Shown: positions 1 to 7,182, counted from the first letter of the stretch. The stretch: DNA of 13,412 bases from Crickella sp963642455 (GCA_963642455.1 CAVIGM010000032.1:1-13412); one strand, 5' to 3'. Program-made: numbers and translations. The notes: generated from the sequence alone by a model not told the origin.

Positions 1-79
1 GGTTTTAACACCTACTTCCCCGATAGGCATTGAACATAAAAAAAATACAATAAAAATACAATCTGCTTTGCTGATCTAT
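1..79. repeat. Left inverted terminal repeat
   Basis: Bases 1-79 match the reverse complement of 13335-13412. Bases 1-36 are identical, a 9-base A-rich block (37-45) differs from an 8-base block on the right, and 46-79 are identical. Weaker similarity continues to about 95. The 5' end begins GGTTTTAACACC. Terminal inverted repeats with a polymerase of this class are the hallmark of protein-primed linear genomes, where they serve as replication origins with a 5'-linked terminal protein. A direct repeat TACAAT-A5-TACAAT lies at 46-62. Confidence 0.95.
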
Positions 80-81
80 TA

Positions 82-95
82 TATAATTAGAGCGT
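82..95 (+). promoter_or_regulatory. Putative promoter -10 for left-arm genes
   Basis: A perfect TATAAT lies at 82-87, just inside the left terminal repeat, with a likely start near 94-95 and an AAGGAGG at 96-102 ahead of the first gene. No convincing -35 hexamer sits 16-18 bp upstream; that stretch is A/T-rich and may act as an UP element. The right end has the matching element TACAAT at the same relative place. The call rests on one hexamer and its position. Confidence 0.5.
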
Positions 96-110
96 AAGGA
101 GGTACATCAT

Positions 111-356
111 ATGAGACAATGGATATGGATGTTAGAAAAGAAGTTCGAGCCTTTTCTACAATATGTATTAGATTCAGATTTGGAAGATTTATCCTATCAG
201 GAGACATTATCGCAGCTCAGATATATTGACGCATATCTTAGGCGTTTAAACGTATCAGAAAAGGACGCTCGCGCATGGCCTACGTATGAGCGCATTAATA
301 ATATGACGGCCAGTGCTTTAGCTTACATAGGAGAGAAAAGACATGAACAGAATTAA
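111..356 (+). CDS. Small hypothetical protein, first left-arm gene
   Basis: This 81-residue protein is not recognised. It looks largely alpha-helical and charged, with aromatic residues near the N-terminus (WIWMLEKKFEPF) and a central stretch rich in Leu, Tyr and Arg. There is no membrane segment or signal peptide. The start is well fixed: AAGGAGG at 96-102 lies 8 bases before the ATG. It is the first gene behind the left-end promoter-like element and overlaps the next gene by 14 bases, so it belongs to the operon with the terminal protein and polymerase. By position, an early role in replication or host takeover is plausible, but nothing in the sequence shows which. Confidence 0.7.
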   Translation: MRQWIWMLEKKFEPFLQYVLDSDLEDLSYQETLSQLRYIDAYLRRLNVSEKDARAWPTYERINNMTASALAYIGEKRHEQN

Positions 357-615
357 AGAATTATATTATATTATTACAGGTCAGCGTACAATTAACGGAT
401 TAAATGCTCAGGATATGATCAACGAGCTGATTTATGAGGCTTTATCAGATTATAGGAGAATATCAAACGACGGATTATGTCGCGCTGCGATGATTAAATA
501 TCATCGTTTGATGATCAAGCAGCTTAACGAGGCGAATAAGGCTGGAATTACAAGAAGTGAACATCGCTTTTTAAAGCATCTGATCGGAGGTTTTAAACAT
601 GAAATCTTGGATTGA
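343..615 (+). CDS. Small hypothetical protein, second left-arm gene
   Basis: This is a 90-residue, predicted helical protein of unknown function. It has no transmembrane segment, and its C-terminal half is basic with several His, Lys and Arg residues (KYHRLMIKQ, SEHRFLKHL), so nucleic-acid binding is possible but unproven. AGGAGA at 329-334 precedes the ATG at 343. It overlaps the upstream gene by 14 bases and the downstream terminal-protein candidate by 17, which indicates one operon with coupled translation. The phi29 early operon also carries small replication and regulatory genes beside the terminal protein and polymerase, but I see no specific similarity to any of them. Confidence 0.7.
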   Translation: MNRIKELYYIITGQRTINGLNAQDMINELIYEALSDYRRISNDGLCRAAMIKYHRLMIKQLNEANKAGITRSEHRFLKHLIGGFKHEILD

Positions 616-1261
616 AGCTTATGAATATAAAGGCGCATTAAGTATTGCAAACGCAGAAGATTTACGACCTATCGTGCGGAAGGCGGCAAAAGCAGCGAAT
701 CAGCGCCTTGTCCGCTTGGAGCGTGCAGGACTTACAAAAGGCGTTTATGCTATGGCTATGAGTCGATTAGAAATCGGCGGAAATAAGCGATTCAAGGAGC
801 AGACGAAAAATCTTAATATTCAACAACTCCGCTCTGAGTATGCGCAGTTAAGAGATTTTTTGACGGCTAAAAGCTCGACAGTTGCAGGACAGAATAACAT
901 AAATAAGAACCGATACAACACAGCGAAAGCTGCGGGATTATCTCCGGATATCTCACAAGACGAATTCAACGACATTGTGAGCAAGATTTTTACCGAAAAG
1001 ACAGAAGCTCTTTACAGCTCAGAGATAATATATGAAGCTTTGATGACAGACGATACCGATATTATTAATGAGGTATTAAAGGCTGCCAGCGACGGGCGCA
1101 GGCTCGACGAAAAAGTACAAGGACAGAAATTAATCGAGTATCTGAAGCATAAGAAAGAGCGAATGAAAGAGGACCCCCAGTTATACGCTAATTATAAGAA
1201 GAAACGCGCGGCTCAAAAACGTAAAAGAGCTGCGGCTCAAAAGAAGAAATATAAGAAATGA
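599..1261 (+). CDS. Putative terminal protein (replication primer)
   Basis: The likely role is to prime replication: the polymerase attaches the first nucleotide to a hydroxyl side chain of this protein, which stays bound to the 5' genome end. The 220 residues compare with about 230-270 in phi29-like relatives. The protein is rich in helix and charge, with an N-terminal segment at 25-45 containing NQRLVRLERAGL and a strongly basic Lys/Arg/Ala tail at about 199-220, suited to DNA binding. GGAGG at 586-590 fixes the start. Its TGA overlaps the polymerase ATG (ATGA at 1258-1261), and terminal protein next to polymerase is the phi29 order (genes 3 and 2). Size, basicity and position support the call; the priming Ser, Thr or Tyr cannot be assigned by eye. 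Confidence 0.65.
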   Translation: MKSWIEAYEYKGALSIANAEDLRPIVRKAAKAANQRLVRLERAGLTKGVYAMAMSRLEIGGNKRFKEQTKNLNIQQLRSEYAQLRDFLTAKSSTVAGQNNINKNRYNTAKAAGLSPDISQDEFNDIVSKIFTEKTEALYSSEIIYEALMTDDTDIINEVLKAASDGRRLDEKVQGQKLIEYLKHKKERMKEDPQLYANYKKKRAAQKRKRAAAQKKKYKK

Positions 1262-3252
1262 GAATATCACAAGATTTAATCGTATATGAATCAATCAAAG
1301 AATTTAAGGCGGCTTTCGATCTAAATCCGAAAGCTGTCTATTCTTCTAAACGTAAATGTTATTATATTGACATAACGTGCGCCTTTGACATCGAGACAAC
1401 TAACACAGATACAGACGGATTCGCGTATTCGTTCGCATTCAATGTCGGAGGAGTAAATGTTGTGCTTAGATATATCGAAGATGTATACGAGTTATTCGAC
1501 GATTTATCTACACGATTTAATTTATCAACAAAAAGAATGTTAATATTTCATGTGCATAATTTGGGCTATGAACATATGTATACTACTCAGCTTTTTAGCG
1601 AGCTTTACGGGCGTAAGAGTATACTTTTTACTGCAGCTCGTAAGATTTTGACTGTTAAATATGGAAATGGGATCGAATTCAGAGACAGTTTCAGACTGTT
1701 TCAGAAGTCACTCGAAAAGACTACAAAAGGGCTTCCGCATGAAAAGCTGAAGGGCGATCTCGATTATAATATCTATCGTACTCCAGACACAGAGCTAACT
1801 CAGAAGGAGTTTGATTATATAGTAAATGACGTTCAAGGACTGTTTGAAGCAATTGAGAGGCTTAAATCCGAGCGTAATTATAATACCGCAAGTTTGCCGC
1901 TTACTAATACGGCTATGGTTATTGAGGCCGTTAATAAATATTGTAATAAGAGTAAATCATGCTTAAGAGAGATGCGTAAACTTACGTTAAATAGGCATCA
2001 AATGGAGATTGCATATCGAGCTATGGCTGGAGGTGACACACACGGCTGCCGCTGGAGAGCAGGAATCACGTTTGAGAATTGTAATTCATATGACTTTAAA
2101 TCTGCGCATCCTTCGCAGCAATTGCTACGTAAATTCCCCTCCGGGCGTCCGATTGATTTACCGGCAGAGCTGCAGGAAGAGGAATTACAGGATTTGATTG
2201 ATAATGATTACGGCTGGATAGGTCTGTGTTATATAGAAAAAATGACTATTCTTCCGGAGTGCCCTGATCCGACGATATCATTTAGTAAATGTATTAAGAC
2301 AGAAGGTCGCGCAGATCTTGATAATGGCCGCGTGACCTATGCGGAATCAGTACTTGTATATTTAGATTCAAATGATTATCAACGATTCAGAGATGCTTAT
2401 GAATATGATGATTTCGTTCTTTTGGACGGATTTGCATTTAAGCTTGAATATCTCCCTACAGCATATACAGAAGCTATTAAGGAGTATTTTAGGTTGAAGG
2501 AATCCGCCTCAGGAGCAGAGCGCAATTTCGCAAAAATTTGCGTCAATACCATTTTTGGAGCGTCCGCTCAGAAGGTCATTCGTGACGAATGGAGTTTGAT
2601 TGATAATTCTACGCTTGAGCCTAAATATATATCTTGGATTGAAAATCTAAAAGCAAAAGACGAGCAGGAGATCTGGAAGAAGCAACAGCTTAAATTTCCA
2701 TTTCTTTGGGGGTTATGGACATCAAGCTGCACGAGGCTTGAGCTTTTTAAAATGCTTCAGATTGTCGGCTGGGAAAATGTAATATACTGGGATACAGATT
2801 CATGTAAATTTGAAGGTGAAAAGAAGAAAGCTATCGATATTTATAATGCAGATTTACGCAAGCTCGTAAAAGCTCGAGATATGATTGTTCAAAACGATAA
2901 AGGCGAAGATGTATATATAGGAATCGCAGAGGATGAGCATAAAATTATCGATTTTGGTTATAGAAAATTTCGTTTTCTGCATGCTAAATGTTATGCGGCT
3001 GAGGCGTGGAATGCTGATGCGCAGCGATATGATTTTGAAATTACGATTGCCGGCGTTCAAAAAATTAAAGGAAAATCCGCCGTTAAGAATTGTGAAAATC
3101 TTAAAGACGGATTTTATATAAACGATGCAGGAGGATTCCAACTATCATATCACGACAGAGCGCCGTTTCTCCGGACGGATTTTAAGCGCACTACAAGCTG
3201 TGCAAGTTATATCGTAATGAAGCCGAGGGATTATCTCATTAATATCACTTAG
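1258..3252 (+). CDS. Protein-primed family B DNA polymerase
   Basis: This 664-residue enzyme replicates the linear genome from terminal-protein primers and should have 3'-5' exonuclease and strand-displacement activity. Exonuclease motifs: ExoI FDIETT (D44, E46); ExoII HNLGYE (N101, E105); ExoIII YIVND (Y187, D191). Polymerase motifs: A is DFKSAHP (D279-P285); B is KICVNTIFG (K426-G434); C is YWDTDS (D512, D514); the KxY motif is K577-C-Y579. The long insertion between motifs A and B fits the TPR regions of protein-primed enzymes. phi29 polymerase is 575 residues, so this one is longer. Oddities: the Tyr of motif A (phi29 Y254) is His284, and the ExoII Asp (phi29 D66) is Glu105. Translation is coupled to the terminal-protein gene by ATGA, and the gene's end overlaps the convergent appendage gene by 8 bases. 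Confidence 0.95.
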   Translation: MRISQDLIVYESIKEFKAAFDLNPKAVYSSKRKCYYIDITCAFDIETTNTDTDGFAYSFAFNVGGVNVVLRYIEDVYELFDDLSTRFNLSTKRMLIFHVHNLGYEHMYTTQLFSELYGRKSILFTAARKILTVKYGNGIEFRDSFRLFQKSLEKTTKGLPHEKLKGDLDYNIYRTPDTELTQKEFDYIVNDVQGLFEAIERLKSERNYNTASLPLTNTAMVIEAVNKYCNKSKSCLREMRKLTLNRHQMEIAYRAMAGGDTHGCRWRAGITFENCNSYDFKSAHPSQQLLRKFPSGRPIDLPAELQEEELQDLIDNDYGWIGLCYIEKMTILPECPDPTISFSKCIKTEGRADLDNGRVTYAESVLVYLDSNDYQRFRDAYEYDDFVLLDGFAFKLEYLPTAYTEAIKEYFRLKESASGAERNFAKICVNTIFGASAQKVIRDEWSLIDNSTLEPKYISWIENLKAKDEQEIWKKQQLKFPFLWGLWTSSCTRLELFKMLQIVGWENVIYWDTDSCKFEGEKKKAIDIYNADLRKLVKARDMIVQNDKGEDVYIGIAEDEHKIIDFGYRKFRFLHAKCYAAEAWNADAQRYDFEITIAGVQKIKGKSAVKNCENLKDGFYINDAGGFQLSYHDRAPFLRTDFKRTTSCASYIVMKPRDYLINIT

Positions 3253-4759
3253 CGTGACAATTTAATTCAACAAGTGCATTTGAGATATTTCCAAGATTGC
3301 CAACCTGCATAAATCTCGCCTGAGCCGGAGTGAAAAATGTAGGATTTGCAATTTCTGCAAGGTCCGGAATTGAGCGCACATGTCGTACTTCATAGCTATA
3401 TCTTGAAGAATCAAATGGTGTCGGAATATATGCACTGCCGTTTACGACGGGGGCTGCTGCAGAGAAGTAAAACCAACCGCTGCTATAGTCGGCTCCTAAT
3501 ATCGAATTACCGAGGCTCGCTGAGCTGAGTGATATATTAGTATCTGCGGTTCCAGCTTCGTAGAAATTAGTATAACTCGTAGTATCGTTAATCTGGACAT
3601 GGACAGTTGATCCATTACAGTTAATATATTGATGCGAGCATATCGATGTGTTTGAATTTCCGCGCATGTGTGCAGCATCTTCATATATGATGTTGGCAGT
3701 GCTGCCGCCATTAAACAAACAATTATTAAATATGGCTGCGTGTGCGCTGCTACCTGCCGGATAATTATGATAGTAAAGTGCGCTTGCTCCGCCGCTTGTA
3801 TAGAACTCGCAGTTTATTGCTCTGAAAAATATCTCACTACCGAGCCCCATTCCGAGGCCGGCATGGCCATTTGACTGGAAAAAACAATCACGGAATGTCA
3901 TATTGCCATGTTGGTACTCGCTCACGTTTTGAGCTTCGATATGAACAGCATATGACGATGCCGTATTGTTAAAGTATATTCCGCAGAAATAGCCTACACC
4001 TACAGTATATAGTGCAGCCTCCGGATAAGTCGTTGCCGTTTTAATTGTCGCTCCATATCCTATCATGTCAATTCCGGGATTCGGATTAAGCGTAATCGAT
4101 TCGTTAAATGTTTGAGGAGCTAAGAAAAGAAGGACACGATTAGTAGGAGTACACGTCTTTCGCGCTTCGGAAATTGCATCAGCTATAGTCTCAAAATCAC
4201 ATCCCTTACCTACGAATAATATAGATTCGTATGATGATCCAATGTCACTACCTTCGCATAATACATTATAGCTCGTTCCGTCTGTAGCCTTGAATGGAAT
4301 TTTTACAAGTTTTCCGTCTGTTACAGGCTTAGAATAGGTAACAGCTCCGCTTGACGGATTAAGAATAATATCCTTCGCGTTAATAGTTTCAGCTCCGGTC
4401 AATGTCACTGTTTGAGTGTCTCCTGAATAATTCTTATCAGCGGCAGCTCTCGCAGAGGCTTCACTATCGATATTAGTCTGCAAAGTTGAATCCGCGCTTT
4501 TTCTTACACTCGCTTCATTATCGATATTAGTCTGAAGCGTAGAATCTGCGCTCTTTCGTGTTGAAGCTTCAGAATCAATATTCTTCTGCAGAGTTGAATC
4601 TGCAGAAACTCTCGCAGATGTTTCATTATTAATATTAGTCTGGAGATCTGAATCTGCGCTCTTTCGATTAGCGATCTCGCTCGTAATATTATTACGAGCT
4701 GTCTTGTCTTTACAATTAATATCGCTTCCATTGATATTAAATACACTTACGTCTGCCAT
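3245..4759 (-). CDS. Beta-helix tail appendage / tailspike (gp12-like)
   Basis: This 504-residue receptor-binding or surface-polysaccharide-acting appendage is last in the minus-strand operon. Residues 1-24 carry an anchor-like motif (F..NG..I...D.TAR.N) shared with the 68-aa gene upstream. Residues 32-103 are four tandem 18-residue heptad-like repeats (RKSADSTLQTNID type), a trimeric coiled-coil stalk. After a short linker, residues about 180-430 look like a right-handed parallel beta-helix of the pectin-lyase class, opening with GKGCDFETIADAISEA and followed by Gly/Asn-rich turns. The phi29 gp12 preneck appendage also uses a beta-helix, though it is longer (854 aa). GGAGGTG lies 7 bases before the ATG. 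Catalytic residues cannot be assigned. A role in host recognition is family-based inference. Confidence 0.75.
   Translation of the reverse strand: MADVSVFNINGSDINCKDKTARNNITSEIANRKSADSDLQTNINNETSARVSADSTLQKNIDSEASTRKSADSTLQTNIDNEASVRKSADSTLQTNIDSEASARAAADKNYSGDTQTVTLTGAETINAKDIILNPSSGAVTYSKPVTDGKLVKIPFKATDGTSYNVLCEGSDIGSSYESILFVGKGCDFETIADAISEARKTCTPTNRVLLFLAPQTFNESITLNPNPGIDMIGYGATIKTATTYPEAALYTVGVGYFCGIYFNNTASSYAVHIEAQNVSEYQHGNMTFRDCFFQSNGHAGLGMGLGSEIFFRAINCEFYTSGGASALYYHNYPAGSSAHAAIFNNCLFNGGSTANIIYEDAAHMRGNSNTSICSHQYINCNGSTVHVQINDTTSYTNFYEAGTADTNISLSSASLGNSILGADYSSGWFYFSAAAPVVNGSAYIPTPFDSSRYSYEVRHVRSIPDLAEIANPTFFTPAQARFMQVGNLGNISNALVELNCHAK
4451..4666 (-). repeat. Four tandem 54-bp repeats coding a coiled-coil stalk
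   Basis: Residues 32-49, 50-67, 68-85 and 86-103 of the appendage are near-identical 18-residue units with Arg first, then Ala-Asp, Leu-Gln, Asn-Ile and a closing Glu-Ala-Ser. The DNA has diverged at synonymous and a few nonsynonymous sites. Such units form trimeric coiled-coil shafts in phage fibres, and copy number can change by recombination. Confidence 0.85.
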
Positions 4760-4771
4760 AAAAACACCTCC

Positions 4772-4978
4772 TTATACATTATGAGTTGATGTTGTAAATG
4801 TGATTGTTGATGTGCTTTCGTTATACTGGACTGAGAGTCTTGAAAGCTTCTCAAGCTCTGCGATTGCAGCTGTATTTTTTGCTGCGGCACTGACTGCGGC
4901 TGTCGCGTTATCGCGAGCTGTCTGATCTAATACATCGATAGATGCTCCGTCGAGTACAAATGTTTTAACGTTTGCCAT
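4772..4978 (-). CDS. Small tail-associated protein with shared anchor motif
   Basis: This 68-residue protein has no assigned function. Its N-terminus (MANVKTFVLDGASIDVLDQTARDN) closely parallels the first 24 residues of the neighbouring appendage protein: aromatic residue, Asp/Asn-Gly, Ile, Asp, then Thr-Ala-Arg and Asn. This is followed by an Ala-rich helix at about 25-47 (coiled-coil-like) and a short Ser/Thr-rich beta C-terminus. It may be a minimal fibre or chaperone-like partner docking on the same tail site. AGGAGG lies within the last codons of the upstream 208-aa gene, whose stop is only 4 bases away, so translation is coupled. It may also be the remnant of a larger fibre after truncation. 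Confidence 0.7.
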   Translation of the reverse strand: MANVKTFVLDGASIDVLDQTARDNATAAVSAAAKNTAAIAELEKLSRLSVQYNESTSTITFTTSTHNV

Positions 4979-4982
4979 TGTT

Positions 4983-5609
4983 TTAATCCTCCTCAGCTTT
5001 GATTATTTTTATCGCGCTGTCTGCGCTGTCATATACATGGAGGTCTCCTCCCTGTATGATGATTGATTCAGTGTTGTTTGTGCCTGCAAGAGTGATTCTT
5101 TCAGCAACGATATCATAATTAGCGAGAAGTTTGTCTGAAAGAACAGCCTTTTTAATGTTTGTGCCTACTACAAGCGCATCAGCTTTATTGATGATCTTTA
5201 TAACAGTATACAGCTGATTATCACTCCAGAGAAACTGTCCGACCTCATATGCTTTCGTTGCTGTAGGACTCTTCTGCTCATCGTAAGCTATCATTGTGCG
5301 CATGATATGCATCGCATCATTATAATTGAATATTACATTCCAATAGGCTGTATCCGTAAGAAGCACTCCTGCAGGTACATTCTTTGAAGATATATATGCA
5401 GTTCCTGTCTTATTATCAACGACAACAGTATTTGCCTGATACTGTGTAGTGATATCCCATTCAATCGGATCTGCGTAATGGATTGTTCTTAAATCGATAG
5501 CCTGTGACAGCTCTTCCTGAACATTCTTAATATTATCGATTATCCAGCCGATATCGTACATATAATAATGATCTTTGATATCGTAAGGATTTCTGCTTGT
5601 ATCAGTCAT
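4983..5609 (-). CDS. Tail-associated protein with carbohydrate-binding-like repeats
   Basis: This 208-residue protein is probably structural. Residues 48-96 (DPIEWDITTQYQANTVVV, then a Tyr-containing strand and a Trp near residue 90) resemble the small beta-sandwich carbohydrate-binding modules found in phage tail proteins. Residues about 112-160 (AYEVGQFLWSDNQLYTVIKI) look like a second, diverged copy. The N-terminal 40 residues are helical, and the C-terminus is Ile/Asp-rich beta. There is no enzymatic motif. GGGAGG lies a few bases before the ATG. It sits between the endolysin gene and the appendage genes, consistent with a collar/appendage adaptor or a second receptor-binding component. 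The fold assignment is by pattern only. Confidence 0.65.
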   Translation of the reverse strand: MTDTSRNPYDIKDHYYMYDIGWIIDNIKNVQEELSQAIDLRTIHYADPIEWDITTQYQANTVVVDNKTGTAYISSKNVPAGVLLTDTAYWNVIFNYNDAMHIMRTMIAYDEQKSPTATKAYEVGQFLWSDNQLYTVIKIINKADALVVGTNIKKAVLSDKLLANYDIVAERITLAGTNNTESIIIQGGDLHVYDSADSAIKIIKAEED

Positions 5610-5611
5610 AA

Positions 5612-6130
5612 TTACCTCCCTAATCTGTATATAGCATAAAGATTTTTCCTTGCATATTCAAGTGTGCATATCTTATCTTTTTGATTGCCGCCGAGACAGT
5701 ATATTTTATTACTATCGCTGTCATATTCAGCGATGCCTACGTGCTTGCTCGAAGTATCTGTCATTACGTCTCCGGACCACAACCAGAAAAGAATATCTCC
5801 ACGTTTGATTGTAGCAGGAATGTCCTTACCTTCATAGTATGTACCATTGTAGTGGTCGGCCTTGCAAGCTTCCCTTAAGCGATTGACGTTCTCAGCCTTA
5901 ATCGAGATTCCTACCTGATTAAATAGATAGCTTATTGTCGTTGCGCACCATGAGGCTTTTACAAGGCTGCCATAATACCATTTCTGAATGATAGCGACAA
6001 AGCCGTTGTATTCAAGATCACCTCTGTGCGCACATAAGGTAGCTATCATCGTTTCAGCCTTAGAGCTTCCTGCACTCTCTGTATACGGAGTAACAGTGCC
6101 AGCCTCCGTATCTATGATATACCTACTCAT
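5612..6130 (-). CDS. Endolysin, CHAP/NlpC-P60-like cysteine peptidase or amidase
   Basis: This 172-residue protein is predicted to cut host peptidoglycan at lysis. The papain-like pattern is clear: nucleophile Cys62 in KASWCATTISYLF, the IKRGDILFW strand at 108-116, His130 in SSKHVGIAEY, and a third residue probably Asn149 in LGGNQ. There is a single catalytic domain with no obvious cell-wall-binding domain and no signal peptide, so export should depend on the holin encoded just upstream. The genes overlap as ATGA (6127-6130), the usual coupled holin-endolysin arrangement. It differs from phi29 gp15, which is a lysozyme-type muramidase. Whether it cleaves an amide or a peptide bond cannot be told by eye. 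Confidence 0.8.
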   Translation of the reverse strand: MSRYIIDTEAGTVTPYTESAGSSKAETMIATLCAHRGDLEYNGFVAIIQKWYYGSLVKASWCATTISYLFNQVGISIKAENVNRLREACKADHYNGTYYEGKDIPATIKRGDILFWLWSGDVMTDTSSKHVGIAEYDSDSNKIYCLGGNQKDKICTLEYARKNLYAIYRLGR

Positions 6131-6318
6131 TTTGTCTCCTTTAATGATGCAATCAGCTGTGTAATCGCTTCCTTTAAGCTTTCAATCGCTGCGCGCATCT
6201 CTTTTGATTCCTCAGCATGCTCCTTGTTCTGTTCAATCATGTACCAAAACAAAGCACCGCACATCACTATAGGAAATCCAATGCTTGATACAAGCTGTGT
6301 GATTGATGTTGCGTCCAT
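6127..6318 (-). CDS. Holin-like small membrane protein
   Basis: This 63-residue protein has one strong hydrophobic segment at about 8-28 (ITQLVSSIGFPIVMCGALFW) and a charged amphipathic helix at about 30-60 rich in Glu and Lys. The IGFPIV motif before the membrane helix recalls the BhlA/UviB and YvrJ-type small holins of Firmicutes phages. Its job would be to permeabilise the membrane so that the cytoplasmic endolysin reaches the wall. AGGAGG sits 6-7 bases before the ATG. The stop overlaps the endolysin start by 4 bases. A single membrane span differs from the two of phi29 gp14. The role is inferred from topology and neighbour. Confidence 0.75.
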   Translation of the reverse strand: MDATSITQLVSSIGFPIVMCGALFWYMIEQNKEHAEESKEMRAAIESLKEAITQLIASLKETK

Positions 6319-6327
6319 TCATACCTC

Positions 6328-7182
6328 CTAATAAAGCATTAGACAGAATTCATTATGAAATGAATCCGCTATAAAATCATATACATTAAATTGTACAACC
6401 TGACGTTCAGCCTCCAGCATCTGCTGAGATGTTGTAACTCCGATATTACCATAAGCCCTTACAGTATGCTCGACTGTCTCTGTCGTGTCCTCTGTGCGTG
6501 AAAGCTCTCTACCTGTATCATCCTTATCGCTACGATTAATAGTCTGATTTGATGTCTGGTCCGCACTTGTTGTATTTCGGGTCGACGATTCAAAATCTCG
6601 ATTGCCTGAATTAGTGCTGTCGAGTGTATCAGCTCCGGAATTAATCTCTTTCGTGTTAGGTTGATATACAGAAGAATTATCCGCAGAGATCGTTGATTCT
6701 GTCGCTGTGCCCCTTGTATTAGTATCACGATTCTGCCCGGATGTACTTTCGGTCTCGTCTACAGAAGAAGAGCTACTTCCTGAGTCGTGAGTACTGCCAT
6801 TAGTAACATCGCTTCCGCTGGATGTCCGATTGATATTTTCGCTCTCATTTCCGTTCGATGATATCGTGCGTTTATCAGTGCTTGTCTCCGTCCTATCATA
6901 GTTATTGATTGCTTCATATTCTAAGAGTGTTGTCGCTTGGAGCTTACTCCATGTATATGAATTTTTACGGCTCCAGCTTCCGATGAAGTATTTCAAATAC
7001 GCAGGATCTGGACGAAACAGAGGCGCATGACCATATTTATACATGATTGCATCGATAGTAAGCGTTTTATCAATCGTATCAGGAAGAGCGATATTGTCGA
7101 ATATCGTATTATCATAATTATATAAATCGATAATGCCTTGCTGTAAATCAAGCTCTCTCGACAGGTCGTTCAGATATGCCAT
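6328..7182 (-). CDS. Lower collar / head-tail connector protein (gp11-like)
   Basis: At 284 residues it is close to phi29 gp11 (293). The N-terminal 95 residues are ordered, with helices and aromatic motifs (FIGSWSRKNSYTWSKLQ). Residues about 96-240 are a long low-complexity tract dominated by Ser, Thr, Asn, Asp and Gly. The last 40 residues are ordered again (YGNIGVTTSQQMLEAER, then a helix rich in Phe and ending LMLY), a C-terminal pattern I associate with lower collar proteins of gut phi29-like phages. The protein would link the portal to the tail knob. GGAGG lies 9 bases before the ATG, and the gene overlaps the portal gene by 35 bases. Order portal then lower collar matches phi29 genes 10 and 11. 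Confidence 0.75.
   Translation of the reverse strand: MAYLNDLSRELDLQQGIIDLYNYDNTIFDNIALPDTIDKTLTIDAIMYKYGHAPLFRPDPAYLKYFIGSWSRKNSYTWSKLQATTLLEYEAINNYDRTETSTDKRTISSNGNESENINRTSSGSDVTNGSTHDSGSSSSSVDETESTSGQNRDTNTRGTATESTISADNSSVYQPNTKEINSGADTLDSTNSGNRDFESSTRNTTSADQTSNQTINRSDKDDTGRELSRTEDTTETVEHTVRAYGNIGVTTSQQMLEAERQVVQFNVYDFIADSFHNEFCLMLY

Noticed and set aside
2854..3141. 95-codon minus-strand frame opposite the polymerase
   Set aside because: Antisense to the conserved KxY region of the polymerase, with no translation start signal.
3245..3262. Bidirectional terminator between the converging genes
   Set aside because: Only TCAC/GTGA (4 bp) with no clean T-run on either strand.
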